Positions 14,601 to 25,947 of a stretch of 64,000 bases of DNA are shown here, piece by piece. The notes under the pieces are model-generated. The model had not been told where the DNA came from and did not search any database. It saw only the letters and a program-made list of their open reading frames with translations. Location of the stretch: assembly GCA_029379385.1 (NCBI GenBank), contig CM055609.1, positions 6,386,001 through 6,450,000 on the forward strand, written 5' to 3'. Position 1 is the first letter of the stretch. Each line of letters starts with the position of its first letter. The position numbers and the translations under genes are program-made. The stretch is from Quillaja saponaria. Taxonomy: Eukaryota; Streptophyta; Magnoliopsida; Fabales; Quillajaceae.

Positions 14601-17478
14601 ACAACTGGGTATATAAATCTGTCTAGATCTAGAAGGATAAAATTGAAGCTCCCAAAATAAGGGACCATGTTTTTTGAATTGATTATTAAAGAAAAAATAA
14701 CTATAAGGATCTTTTACAATTTGATAGAAACTATTTAAATCTACCATTTCTTTAACTACATCTATTTTGTGGAATTTTTTAGTAGATATTGGTTTTGACA
14801 TTGTCAGATCTCATGATAATTGCACCATAACAGAATGAACTAATCATTATATTTGGTCCTGTCAAGCTTCTTTGTGCCCCCTGGTGGAGGTGGTTGACCC
14901 TGTTGATCTGGACCTGTTTTTGTAAACCTATTATGCACTGTTTTTTCTGCATTCTAATTGTAAGACCTCCTTATAACAGTTCTGGGCTCCTTGACTTAGT
15001 TCTCTATTTTATTGCCATCCAGAATTTGGGTGGGAAAGATCATTTTATGCATTCTGAGAGGGAGATATCGATATTCCTTACTATTTTCTCTGAGGTAGCC
15101 CTACTGTTATGCAAAGTGAGAAATGTTACAAAGTTATAACTTAAAAAGATAAGGAAAACAATTGGACTAAAAGTTACATATGGATGCAAGCGACTAGGAA
15201 GGATAAGTTGCACAAGGACTAGAGAACAGTGTATCTCTTCAAAAGATTAAATGGCAGAAGAAGATCCATGTCAATGATTCTTTTTAATTTTGATTAAGGA
15301 TTCATGTAGTCACCCTTATTTTTCAGATTAGGGTTTCTTTTTGTTGTTGTTTTTGTAACTTGTAAACTTATACCTGAAGTACTCTTTTATGCATCACAGC
15401 ATGACAGCACCCATAATACCTCCTAGTGCTCTTAAAGACGGTGAGACAAATTTGCAGGTTTCAGGTATACTGGCTTACTTTAAGTTGCACCCTCATAAGA
15501 TATTCTTCAATCTTGTATATTTCATTACATGGATCTATACATGCAATATTTCATAGTGATCATGTGATAAATACATATATCTGAAACTGGTATCAACCAA
15601 ATATTTTGCTATCGCTGGAAGTGCTAAACCGATACATTCTTGTTCAAGAACTTACACATAGGAACAGAAGCATCCCCTTTCTATCCCTGCTTGCACTGTT
15701 GCTGGACATGTTGAGTCATTCACAAATAACAAATAGTGGAAAATTTAGTTACTTTGACACCATGGTCTTTATGGAACATGCCCTGCTAACACGATTTGTG
15801 CCTTGACTGCTTATTGCTAAGCTTGTCTTTTCCTCACATCAACTACAGGCATTAACGTAGTTCCTCCCAGTTCACAGCATGGTCTAAGTAAAGTTTTTAC
15901 ATTTGTGCATCTTTTCAGTGGTTCCTAAATCCAGAACTTCTTTTTGAAGTTGTTAGTAATATCATTAATTGTTGCAAACTCTGTGCATCTGGTCAAATTG
16001 AATTTGGTCTCTAAATCCAGCCTTCTTATAAAACTCTAAGATGGTACCATAAATTTGATGCCCCAATGGACACGTATTTAGTTAGAAAGGTTCAGAGTTA
16101 CTTAGAGTCCCTTGTACTGCTGTTATCTTTTTGACACTGGAACTAATTTTACATGAGGCTGTCTAGTTGTCTATAAGCTTGTAGGCCATATAAGTTTCCT
16201 AGGTCTTTATGTTTGCTTGTCATTGCATATTTGCAGTACCTATTGGAGAAAATTGAAGCAGAAAAGTGCAATAGTAAAGTTGGAGGAGGGTGGTTATTGA
16301 CACTTGAATAATTTCCATATACACAAGTGTTCTTCTGCCTTCTTGCATAACCACATATATGTTGCATTAACAGTTTACCAATATTGCTATAGTAGGCAAG
16401 GCCTGTAGATCTTGGCTACTGGCTGCAACCCTGTCAGTGGGAAATGCCCTTGCCTATCATGGTTTTGCCAATGGGCAGATGGCCTCAATAGGTCAAGCAG
16501 TGTTTATTGAAGGGCCAAGGAGCCTCATTTTCTTGGATTTTAACCCTCCAATAGTCTAAGCTTTCATTTGAGAACCTTTAGCATCATATTACCCGTTTGG
16601 CCTTTTCCCATAACTTAAGAATACCTCTTAATGTTCTTTGATTTACATCTTAAAAGTAATACTTTAATGTTGTTGCAGTGGTGAGTATAAGTCTGTCACT
16701 GATAGTATATTCTGAACCCTAGTGGAATACAATGAATCATAAGATTCTGAATCTAGAATGGGCCACTGTGACTGAGAAATTTGAATGGTTATATGTCACT
16801 GACAGTATATTCTGAACACATGATATACATTTATTCAAACTTCCGTCTGATGCATCCTAGAATATTGGGATCAAAGTACTTTATAAATATGTTATACTTA
16901 TTTAATTTACCTTCAATTATCAAACTATTCATGCCACATCTTAAGCAGTCTTTCTCATGTGTCACTACTGCATACAGTGTCTCTTCTCACTATCTATGAA
17001 ACTTTTGACCCGAGCTTGATTTTTCAGGCTATCTTATGCGGTTTGTTGTTACAGCAAATCTTCTTGGACTTCCTGCCATTTCTGTCCCGGTGAGTTTTTA
17101 GAGGGATGCAACTCAGAGAATCTAGAATTTCTATTCGATATATGACCACCATTGTATTTTCTACTTTGTAAAGTTGACTATCTGCCTTGGCGAAACATGT
17201 CCAATGTTCAGATTGGTTATGATAAACAAGGACTTCCAATCGGTTTGCAGCTAATTGGCCGACCATGGGGAGAAGCTACAATTTTGCGTTTAGCTTCTGC
17301 AGTGGAGGTATGCATTCTTGCAGTATTAAAGAAAACAACTACTAGGCTAACCATTGCCTCCCATAGTTCTTAGTCTGCAGAAAATAATCTATCCTATTCT
17401 TTTAAATGTAATCAGGAACTCAACATGAACTCAAAGAAGAGGCCTGTATCATATTATGATGTTCTCAAGGCAAGCTGA
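5622..17478 (+). CDS. FAAH: Fatty acid amide hydrolase (N-acylethanolamine hydrolase), complete, 20 exons
   Basis: Amidase-signature serine hydrolase that cleaves N-acylethanolamines to free fatty acid and ethanolamine, ending this lipid signal. Exons: 5622-5700, 5803-5912, 6034-6094, 6586-6776, 6856-6985, 7136-7213, 7295-7442, 9064-9176, 9275-9350, 9772-9843, 11959-12010, 12491-12571, 12656-12739, 12888-12991, 13154-13246, 14540-14608, 15400-15464, 17028-17089, 17212-17307, 17416-17478. All junctions are GT-AG and keep frame. The 608-residue product is within one or two residues of the Arabidopsis enzyme. The catalytic triad falls at the Arabidopsis numbering: Lys205 (FMAIKDDID), Ser281 (GGSSSGPAA) and Ser305 (GGGSVRIPS). 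The start [20 protein letters not shown] matches the family N terminus. Oddities: Pro285 in the signature where Ser is usual, and a tandem acceptor at exon 2. The family is certain. Confidence 0.95.
7850..8151 (+). repeat. 18-base target-site duplication around a LINE fragment
   Basis: The sequence AATGAACTATCAGGTTGG at 7850-7867 recurs as AATGGACTATCAGGTTGG at 8134-8151, differing at one base. The pair brackets the A-tailed insertion in FAAH intron 7. A long direct repeat of this kind is what target-primed reverse transcription leaves. Confidence 0.75.
7868..8133 (+). mobile_element. 5'-truncated LINE (or SINE) insertion in FAAH intron 7
   Basis: A 266-base insertion lies exactly between two 18-base direct repeats and ends in an A-rich tail (attaaaaaaa), the signature of non-LTR retrotransposition. 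The end resembles 3' UTRs of plant L1-type LINEs as I remember them (a cccttgtacctc-like stretch, then an aataaa signal at about 8107, then the tail). No reverse transcriptase reading frame is present, as expected of a short 5'-truncated copy. It inserted in the same orientation as FAAH. One mismatch in the duplication suggests moderate age. Confidence 0.65.
13785..13808 (+). repeat. Short tandem repeat, about 3 copies of a GATTGCG unit
   Basis: Three tandem copies of a gattgc(a/g) unit lie in FAAH intron 15. No function is suggested. Confidence 0.5.
16693..16820 (+). repeat. Direct repeat pair in FAAH intron 17
   Basis: A unit of about 23 bases beginning GTCACTGATAGTATATTCTG near 16693 recurs with one change near 16795. 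It is probably a small local duplication. Confidence 0.5.
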
Positions 17479-18525
17479 AAACCCTACTGCTTCTGTTTGC
17501 TCGTCATGTGTTCTGTTTTTGGGCGTGCAGAATCCATCTTGACATTCTCTTCTCATCGTTTGTCACTCATTTATTTGAAGATTGTATATGTACTGAAAGG
17601 ATTGTGCTGGGTTGACATAATTATTAGCCCTTTTAAAAATAAATAAGTGTAATAAAAAATTATATTATAATGATTCAGAATAAATATTTTATTTTCATAA
17701 AAAACTATTGTTTTGGGATATTCCAATACAAGACTATAGAGCAACTTGTAAATTAGAACCTAGTAAATGAGTCTATGGCTCCTCGTAAAACGTGATTGCA
17801 AACTGATGTTGAGGACTTTGAGGTAACTATACGTGAACACTTAATTTGTTCTATGAATATGAGCCATCCATTTCATTTTAAGAAATATTTGATCAAGAAA
17901 AATGATCAAATGTAATTATGTAAGAGTAAAATAATAAAATCAAATTACTCCCCGCACGAAAAAAAATATAATTCAAGTATTGTAAATGTCAAGATCCAAT
18001 ATTAAATCAGTGATTAGTAGAAAAAAAATTAATATTAAATTAATGAGAGATATCTTATATAATCAGGACTTTGAGTAACACATGGACACTTGCTATCCCT
18101 CTAGGTCTAAGATTCATTCTACTAGATGGCTCGCAAGAGGGTTTATTCCCTTTCTACCTCTCCAATAAAAGAAATATATATGAAAAAAAAATTAATTATT
18201 GACTCAATAACTAGATAAATTTATTTTTTTTAATTTAAATGTTATACTTGATTTTTTTTTTTAAAAACAAATTTTGTATAAATTATAAAATTATTTTTAT
18301 GTATTTTTAAAAATTAAATTATCTATGTCATTTAAATTTCATAGTTATGAATCGATTAAAAATTTGATATAAAAAATTAAATCTATAAAGATGAAGATAG
18401 AAATAGAAAAAATAATTTTTCAAAAACTAAAATAGAAAACAATGTAATCCGACATTATACTGGCAACAAACGCAGGCTCATCGTGGTCTTTCTTTCCTGG
18501 ACATCGGTGTAGACGACGTTGAGCA
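17479..18525. other. Intergenic region between FAAH and the TBL gene
   Basis: FAAH 3' UTR followed by AT-rich spacer. AATAAA-like signals near 17639 and 17651 could end the FAAH transcript. The last about 60 bases before 18526 are less AT-rich and are probably the 5' leader of the next gene. Nothing else is recognised. Confidence 0.5.
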
Positions 18526-21500
18526 ATGCCTCCAAAGCTACTGTCACCCCTGTTCCCGTGGCTCATCTTACTAACCCTCTTACTCGTATACTTTTACTCT
18601 TCAATCCTTCATTTTCAGAAACCCTCTTCGCCAATCTCACCATCAAAAGCCATTCCCAGTTCATCCTCATGTAATTTCTTCAGAGGCCATTGGGTCTTAG
18701 ATCCCAAGCACAAACCTTTGTACGATGAGACCTGCCCGTTTCATCGAAACGCTTGGAATTGCTTGAGAAACAATAGGGATAACATAGGTTTGATCAATTC
18801 TTGGAAATGGGTGCCTCAAAGTTGTGATTTGCCACGGATCAACCCGTTTCAGATTCTAAGTCTGATGAGAAATAAGAATATTGGGTTTGTTGGCGACTCT
18901 TTGAATGAGAATTTTTTGGTTTCGTTTCTTTGTATCCTTAGAGTTGCCGATAAGGGTGCAAAGAAGTGGAAGAAGAAGGGAGCTTGGAGAGGAGCTTATT
19001 TTCCTAATTTCAATGTCACTGTTGCTTATCATCGGGCAGTTTTGCTGGCCAAATACGAGTAAGATTCTAGCGATTTGAAGATTCTTTTTTCTAAAATTTG
19101 TTGTTCTTTTTTTTTGAGTAATGTAAAACAGTTCATCCTATGCATTGCTTTCTCTTTTGATTTGGAATAACTGAAATATTTTGTTTGTTCAGTCATACTA
19201 ACGCTCATAATTCACCAAGAAGGGCAATGGATTGCTATTTATTACTTTAATATATTGATTTCAACAAAGCGCTTGTTAGAAGTCCCTGCTAGAGTTAAGC
19301 ATCTAAACAAGTTTATGCATAAGGATGAAAAAGATGGTTGAGGTTGTTGTCAAATGCTGGAACTTTGAAGCTTATTGGGACCAATCAAGTAAAGCTGGCA
19401 TATGATAATATGGAAAGATTTTGTATGTAGTGTGTGTTATCTTATTGTGGGCTGCTGTTTGGTTGCCTGATGATGGGATTGCATGTACTACAAGTCATAA
19501 CTTAAATTAAACCAGAGGACGAGAACTGAAGAGATGTCTTGTGTGGTCAATGGTGATACATGATCTTTGGGGATTCCGCACTGTTGATGCCTTAAGGAGC
19601 TCTTGAAACTTCACTGGATGATATGTTTAGCAACTTAGCCTTTAAAAGTGTAGGCTGGACACCGCTATAGTAAGCAGATGTAGTCAACTGCTCTGCATGA
19701 GAACAGTTCTAGCATTCCTAATGTTTTTCCCTAGCTGCATTTCTCATTCTCTAGCCTGCTTAGGCACTTCTTGGGCAGGCCAGCCCTTTCACAGGACTCC
19801 TTTGTGAAGATGTCATGTTAATGTTGTAGCAGCCCAGGATGGGTTTAATAAACATGAATTAATTAGCCCGTGTAGTATCATTCTGCTGCTGCTATGGCAT
19901 TGACATGAACCTAAATAACAATATATGAGGTTGCTCACTCAATAGTCAAATCTTCACTTTATTAAACTTTCAAGAATTCATATGTCAACACTTACAAAAG
20001 AAGTTTCTAGCTTTTAGTTAAATGATAATAGTGTAGTAGTTATATCAACTGATTACATTAGGGGTCCTTGAAACATGGAAGCTATTGTTGAGTTGATGAC
20101 AAGCTGGAATTATAAGCCTAATTTTCTAGTGAAGTTGTTAATCTATATCCTAGTTGATGCGATGAAATCAGGTTGGAGGTCTGACTTGGTCATTAAGAGT
20201 TATTATTTTCTTTATTTGTCAACTGAGGTTTCTACTTTTTAAAATTTCACTTTCAAGTAAATTGCATATTCAAAATCATAATCTCAAGTTGTATCCCTAA
20301 ATATTGCATCCTTGTACCCGTGTGGAGAGCAGTATATTTTTTTCCAGAATTCTTACAAGATATAGATGCTCCAAAAATGGGAAATATCTAACAACATTTT
20401 AGGTTCACAATAATCTGGTTTTCTTTTCTTTTTCTTTTTTTTTTCTTTTTCTGTTTTCTTCTTTCCTGAGTTGGTCAGCTATGTTTATTTCGGTTGCTTA
20501 AGGTTCTTTAAAAAAAAAAAAAAAAACTTTCATACTGATGTTACTCATCGTTTCTATATATATATATATATAAAAGTGCAATCATTTAAGAGATAAAAAA
20601 AGGGCAAAGAAAAGATTGAATTCGAATGCAACTCGTTATAGAAACTAAACTATGCTACTTCTTCTTAAGCATGTGTTCTTTGGTTTTGGTGATCCTTTTG
20701 ATAAATCAAGTAGTTCTTTCACAATGTGGATTATGAGGTGAGTAATCAACAAATCTGTTTCTTGCTGCTTCTTTTTTGGTTATGCTTATCCTTCATTTTA
20801 ACAAGATCCTTTCAGAGGTTTAATGATTTTCCTAAACTGGCTTATCTTAATTCTTGTTCTGTGACTTTGAGTTGCATATTTATCTCTGAATATTGAAAAG
20901 GCAACCTTACATGCACATTACTGATTAAAAAAGGTGGCAGCAAAAAGAACCTGAACATGGCGATCAAGATGGATTGAAAGGACGATATCGAGTAGATGTT
21001 GATGTTCCTGCAGATGAGTGGACCAGCATCAGTGACTTTTATGATGTGCTTGTTTTCAATACTGGCCACTGGTAATCCCTTTTTCCTTTTGCTGATCTAC
21101 GAGACATGTTTTGTCTCGACTATTAATGTTTTGGCTCCTCACCTGCCCTAATATAAGGCTCTGGTACCATCATAAATGGAAAGAAAAGAAAGAAGGAAAT
21201 CAGAAAGATATTACCTAGTTGCGTCTGTTCTCTAGTTAGTTCTAGGACACTGCCACTCCTTGGCACCTTGTGAGATAAACTGGATCCTCTGTACACACTA
21301 GAGCTTCTGAAAAGGGTTTCGAAAAGAAATAAAGAAAAAAATCTATCAGTACTTACTAAATTTTGTCTTGAATAGGTGGGGATATGACAAATTCCCAGAA
21401 GAGACTCCTCTTGTTTTTTATCAAGAAGGAAGGCCAATAGTCCCTTCCCTTGGGATGTTGGATGGACTTAAAGTTGTTCTTAAGAATATGATCTCCATTA

Positions 21501-22208
21501 TACAAAATGAAGTTCCTGGAAAGACTATCAAATTTTGGCGTTTGCAATCACCAAGGCACTTTCATGGTGGTGAGTGGAATCAAAATGGTAGCTGTTTGTT
21601 TGATAAGCCCCTGAAGAGATCTGAGGTATGCATTTACCATTCCTCTCCTTATTTTTTTTTATCTCCTAAGTACATTTCTGTTACAATATCTATATCAGTA
21701 CTGGTCCATGTTTGAATTCCGAAACATGTAGATAAGTTTTTACACTTCTTATTGACATTTACTAGAATGCTACACAAATATTTTGAATTACCTTTGGGAT
21801 TGAAAAAGATCTTAATAACCTCAGACATTCACGTTGTCTGTAAAATGTGTTTATTTTTCTGCTCACTGCATTGTGCTTTCTTGTTTTAGCTAAGAATATT
21901 AAATACTGATACTGATACCTAGACAGCTTGACTCATGGTTTGCACCCAGCAACAATGGAGTGAACAAAGAAGCAAGACTACTGAATCTCCTGATCGAAGA
22001 GGCACTACAAGGAACAGAGATTCAACTACTTGATCTGACCCATTTGAGTGAATTTAGAGCAGATGCCCATCCAGCAATTTGGTTGGGGAAGAAGGATGCA
22101 GTAGCAATCTGGGGTCAGGATTGCATGCACTGGTGCCTGCCTGGTGTTCCTGATACATGGGTGGATATCTTCTCGGCATTGATACGTAATATCTTGGAGA
22201 GGGGGTAA
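18526..22208 (+). CDS. TRICHOME BIREFRINGENCE-LIKE (TBL/DUF231) cell-wall polysaccharide O-acetyltransferase
   Basis: Exons 18526-19058, 20934-21071, 21376-21625 and 21927-22208 give 400 residues, the size of short TBL proteins. An N-terminal membrane segment (about 8-27) implies a type II Golgi protein. A Ser/Pro-rich linker follows, then the TBL domain starting about Cys49 (FRGHWVLDP) and the acyltransferase domain. The catalytic GDS motif (FVGDSLNEN) has its Ser at about 125, and the paired DxxH motif (QDCMHWCLPG) spans about 372-375, so the esterase-like triad is complete. TBL enzymes move acetyl groups onto xylan, mannan or pectin. The sequence is closest, from memory, to the TBL10-12 group (At5g64470 type), of which TBL10 has been linked to rhamnogalacturonan I. 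The polysaccharide used here cannot be read from sequence. Intron 1 is 1.9 kb with no recognisable gene. Confidence 0.92.
20555..20572. repeat. (TA)9 microsatellite
   Basis: Simple TA repeat in TBL intron 1, about 30 bases after a 16-17 base A run. Likely length-variable. Confidence 0.8.
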
Positions 22209-23431
22209 TGGATCACAAGAAACGGGAGTTATCAACTTAAACCTTCAAGTTTTAAATGTTTCTAGAAGATACCATTGAACTAGAGCGCTTGCTTGCTGTG
22301 CATGGGGTAGACCAAGATATGAGAACTTCAGATATAAAAGGTAAAATATGCTGCACTGAGGCAGGTGATGTGATCCTCCTATCAACCTATTGTAACAGAT
22401 GAGTATCAATTCTATAGCATTGTCTATTCTTCCTTCTTTTTTTCATTACTTGGTAAGGAACTCCGGAACTTGGGAGGCTGACTGATTGATCAAATCATTG
22501 CATTCTATTGGCGGCAGATCCTAGAGGCTTGACATGTCAAATGTTCATTACAGATTTTTAACTAGGATTTATTATTGAGTTCAAGTTTCTTACATGAAAT
22601 GGAATCTTTTACTTGTATTCTTCTGCATATTATGATAATCCATGCTGTTCAATCCTTTAATAGTATTAATCCTCCAATATTAGGACATGTAATCTTGGTT
22701 ATTGTTATTTTACTAGCAACAAATTGAGTTTCTGGCCAAAAAAGGAAAATGAAACAGAAACAATGAACTTATTGCTTAATGCATGGATACAGGATACCAC
22801 TTACAAAGAAGGAAATAGCAGAAAAATCAGTTGAATGTTGGCCAAACCCTTTCCTGTTGTATAATTGTAATCGATATCTTTTTCTTGAAGGTAAAAACAC
22901 TAAACTTGGGGGAGAATTCACATACTTTCACCTTTTCCAAAAATAATCTTCACCATTTCTACAATTACATCCTCCCCCAATTTCAGATTTGTTTCAAACT
23001 CTTTTAAGTGATATTTTTTCTTTTTGGAATTGTATTGTTTATCTTGTTCCGTGTATATTTCTTGGATTTGGATCTTCTCCTTTTATTAGACTCGAGTACA
23101 GTTGCAGGGAGAAACTTTTTTTGTAATTTTTTTCTTGTGTTTGTCTCTTTTATAAAGGATTTTATTTTATTTTAAGAGAAACATGATTTGAATCTATATT
23201 TTTTATTTAAAAAGCAAGCGAATTATTTTTGCACTCAAGTAAATTTACAACTTCTCCTTTTTCTTAAACAAATTTGTTAGTAAAATTTACCACTTCTTTA
23301 TTCTTTTCTAAGTTTCTGACATCATTGAGTTATAAATCTCACAAATTCCTTTTACAAAAAAATAAAAAAATATCAACACAAAACCCTTTCTATTTAAAAA
23401 GAAAAGAAAAAAAAACAGCTAAATGCGTTCC
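22209..23431. other. Intergenic region after TBL, with a G/C-stretch inverted repeat
   Basis: TBL 3' UTR and spacer. The one structure seen is an inverted repeat, TTGGGGGAG at 22906-22914 and CTCCCCCAA at 22972-22980, nine pairs with a 57-base loop. It lies between convincing genes and has no known role. The rest is AT-rich with no gene seen. Confidence 0.5.
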
Positions 23432-23452
23432 CTCTCTCTCTCTCTCTCTCTC
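23432..23452. repeat. (CT)n microsatellite in the leader of the 163-residue gene
   Basis: About ten CT units lie 80 bases before the ATG at 23533, so they are probably transcribed in the 5' UTR. CT-rich leaders are common in plant genes expressed in green tissue. Confidence 0.8.
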
Positions 23453-23532
23453 AAAGTCACAATATCTCTCTTCCTGGTTCGGTCGCAGAGTTGAAAGCCT
23501 CGATCTCCAAGATTCACATTTTAGACCATCGA

Positions 23533-24024
23533 ATGGCTCTAAGGATTCAACCTGTTTACACAAAAATCCATCCACTGCCCCCAAAATCACTAACCCATCC
23601 CTTCCTTTCCAAAATTTCTTTCAGCAACAAACGCCTACCCCGAATCTCATGCACCAATAGCGTCAGCGACTTACAGCTTGCATCAGAATTGGCCATGAAG
23701 GTGGCAAAAATCAATACCCACTTGCTGCAAAGAGAGGAAGCTATGGAGAAAAGCAGAGAGCTTCTTTTCACAGAGTTCTGCCACTACCTGGCATTGAAAT
23801 CTGAGGTGTTGAAGAAGAAATGGAGGAAGATGGATGAAGATGAGAAATGGGTTTTGGTTAAAGGGTTTGTTACAGATTGGGGTGCCAATTTTCATCCATT
23901 GTCTGCAAGGTCTGTTAAAGAAATGGTGGAGGAATATGTACAAGAAGATGATTCTTCAACAAAATTTTCTTCTCTTTTGTTCCCTGGGCTGAAGAAGATA
24001 ATGGGATTTTCCCAAAACAAGTGA
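23533..24024 (+). CDS. Uncharacterised 163-residue protein, probably plastid-targeted
   Basis: Single-exon gene. The open frame extends upstream to a TTG, but the first ATG is at 23533 (MALRIQPVYTKIHP), chosen as the start. The N-terminal 40 residues are rich in Ser, Lys, Arg and Pro with almost no acidic residues, as in chloroplast transit peptides, and are followed by PRISCTNSV, a plausible cleavage zone. Residues about 45-140 are charged and mostly helical: a segment with AMEKSRELLFTEFC, then KKWRKMDEDEKW and GFVTDWGANFHPLSARSV. I recognise no catalytic motif. It looks like a conserved land-plant protein of unknown function and may correspond to the hypothetical gene next to TBL12 in Arabidopsis, but I cannot confirm that. 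The coding-like composition and clean frame make it a real gene. Confidence 0.7.
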   Translation: MALRIQPVYTKIHPLPPKSLTHPFLSKISFSNKRLPRISCTNSVSDLQLASELAMKVAKINTHLLQREEAMEKSRELLFTEFCHYLALKSEVLKKKWRKMDEDEKWVLVKGFVTDWGANFHPLSARSVKEMVEEYVQEDDSSTKFSSLLFPGLKKIMGFSQNK

Positions 24025-24626
24025 AGACCAAAAATATATTTGCACTTTAATATATTATTTTTGTTCAAAATATTCTCTTCTAGTGTTAAAGTTTGAGTTT
24101 TATAATTATCAATGATAGCGTGGCTAGTTTGCCTGTCTCATTGCCAAATTTTCCATGACAGAAGAATGCCCAGATTCTCCCTATAATTTTCTGGGACAAC
24201 TCCATGTATAGAAAACATAATCAAAAACAAAAACCAGACTAGCAACTGTTTTCCTCTCTTGACATCACTTTCTTAATGATCTTTCCAACAGAATTTAGCA
24301 CTGGTAAATGGATGACAAGGGAAGCAATGGCTGAGTAAAGAGCAAATGTAAAGGAATATTATGGATCCCCTTGACAATTCTTACTTCAAATATAACTATG
24401 GAAACGATCTCGTTTTGATATTTATTAACACTTAACTATCACTATCTGCATTGGAATTCAATTTCACAACAGAATCTATTGAAAGAGAACACAAGAAAAC
24501 CTAAAATCAGGTTGGGAAGGCACTTTGGTTTAGGAAACGTGCTTCACTGGATACACATAATCAATTCAAATCCAAGTGGAAATCAATGAGATCACTTATT
24601 TGGGTATAAAAAAGTTTTTTCAGATA
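24025..24626. other. Convergent 3' region between the 163-residue gene and RMD5
   Basis: AT-rich spacer containing the two convergent 3' ends. No gene is seen. Confidence 0.5.
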
Positions 24627-24632
24627 TTTATT
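24627..24632 (-). promoter_or_regulatory. Poly(A) signal of the RMD5 gene
   Basis: TTTATT on the plus strand reads AATAAA on the minus strand, about 160 bases after the RMD5 stop codon. Confidence 0.45.
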
Positions 24633-24789
24633 AAACGTAATTGGTCTTTTAAATATGTAAAACATGAATCAGAAAGAATTCTTATATACAGAACAGAACC
24701 CATAAAATGCACAACCACCATCCAAACACCCACCAAAACCAACACGTAAGAAACTTTGAGCAAGGAAGCAATAGATTCACAAACTCGTA

Positions 24790-25947
24790 TCAGAAATACA
24801 GCTGCCTGCACTGTGAAACTGAAGCTTCTGCTGGACAGTAAGGACATTTGAATATTCGCGTACTGCTCTTTGACAACTTCATGATTGATTGCTTGCAGAG
24901 AACATGTAAACATGGCATCAACATTGGGGGATTCTCTTCACTCCCTTGGTCCCTACTCACAGGACAGACAAAAATTGAGTGAAACTGAAATTCCTTCCCC
25001 AATTCTACTGGCACTGGTAACTGTTTCATTGCCTGCCACTCCTGCTTCTTTGCTGCCATTACATTTGCCAGCTTTAAGAGAGTAGGCAACCCTTCAACTC
25101 CAGCTGCAACTGCCACACTCAGCGGGCTGCTGTAAGACTGCCCCAATAGGGTGCAGAACTGCCGTGTCAGCTCTTCAGACAACTTCTCCCAATGGATTGG
25201 AGAAGTTAACTCAGAATAAGGGGAGCTGTCAAGCCTTCCAGCAAATAAGAGGCAACCCATAAGCTTTTGAAACTCATCCTTGTGGAGAGAAGCAAAAGGA
25301 GCAAGGTAAGTTCTGGCATATCTTAGCGCATCAGCTCGAGTCCCATTTTGTAAAACCTCTACAAATTGCTGACGGTGAAGCTTAAGCTCAAGATCAGAAC
25401 CATTCTGAACAAGTTTCTCTCTGTAAGCAGAGACCCAATTCAGAGCCAGCTGAAGGTTCCTAACCCTCATAGCTTCAAGTATTTGATGCATTTCCAAAAA
25501 TTGAGATCTTAGGGCAGTTGCATCTGGTTCTCCAGCCTCGTTTATTATGCTATCCCCAAGATCAAACAAACCTTGGTGGTAAAAATGGCTAGCAATGATC
25601 TGATTCACAATGTGAAAATCAAAGTCAACATTTCTGTATCCCTTGGATATGTCAGGAGTTAAGGCTCTTTCAAGTAGTTTCTGGTACTTGCTAAAAGTTA
25701 TGTTTAAATCCTTCTGTGACCCTTCAAGTTGATTGAGTGCATTAATAGAGTTCAGCTTCAACTTAAGTTCTGTGAGGATCGATTTCTGATCAAACGGAAG
25801 GGGAGGGTCTTGAGCAGACTGGATTTTTGCCAAGGCCTGTTCAATTTCATGGCCAACTTGGTCAATTACTTCCTGAGACTTGTTGGAAGATAACTTTTGC
25901 TTTTTAGCGACCCGGTGAAATGCATCTTTGATTGTATTCAGCTCCAT
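24790..25947 (-). CDS. RMD5: RMD5-type subunit of the GID/CTLH E3 ubiquitin ligase
   Basis: Uninterrupted 385-residue coding exon. Order of parts: helical N terminus (1-105), LisH motif (about 110-140, FHIVNQIIASHFYHQGLFDL), CTLH (about 146-203), CRA region (about 204-310) and a C-terminal degenerate RING (about 328-371). In the RING the first ligand pair has only Cys328 (CPVSRDQ), followed by Cys346, His348, Cys351 (PCLHVLC) and Cys368/Cys371 (CPYC). This incomplete zinc pattern is normal for RMD5/MAEA proteins, which work as a heterodimer. The complex ubiquitinates metabolic enzymes in yeast; plant targets are little known. The coding part is intronless, with 5' UTR exons predicted far upstream. 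The gene lies tail-to-head with HEMA on the same strand. Confidence 0.93.
   Translation of the reverse strand: MELNTIKDAFHRVAKKQKLSSNKSQEVIDQVGHEIEQALAKIQSAQDPPLPFDQKSILTELKLKLNSINALNQLEGSQKDLNITFSKYQKLLERALTPDISKGYRNVDFDFHIVNQIIASHFYHQGLFDLGDSIINEAGEPDATALRSQFLEMHQILEAMRVRNLQLALNWVSAYREKLVQNGSDLELKLHRQQFVEVLQNGTRADALRYARTYLAPFASLHKDEFQKLMGCLLFAGRLDSSPYSELTSPIHWEKLSEELTRQFCTLLGQSYSSPLSVAVAAGVEGLPTLLKLANVMAAKKQEWQAMKQLPVPVELGKEFQFHSIFVCPVSRDQGSEENPPMLMPCLHVLCKQSIMKLSKSSTRIFKCPYCPAEASVSQCRQLYF

Noticed and set aside
14433..14801. 122-codon minus-strand open frame
   Set aside because: It overlaps FAAH exon 16 on the opposite strand and intron sequence, has AT-driven composition and no recognisable domain.
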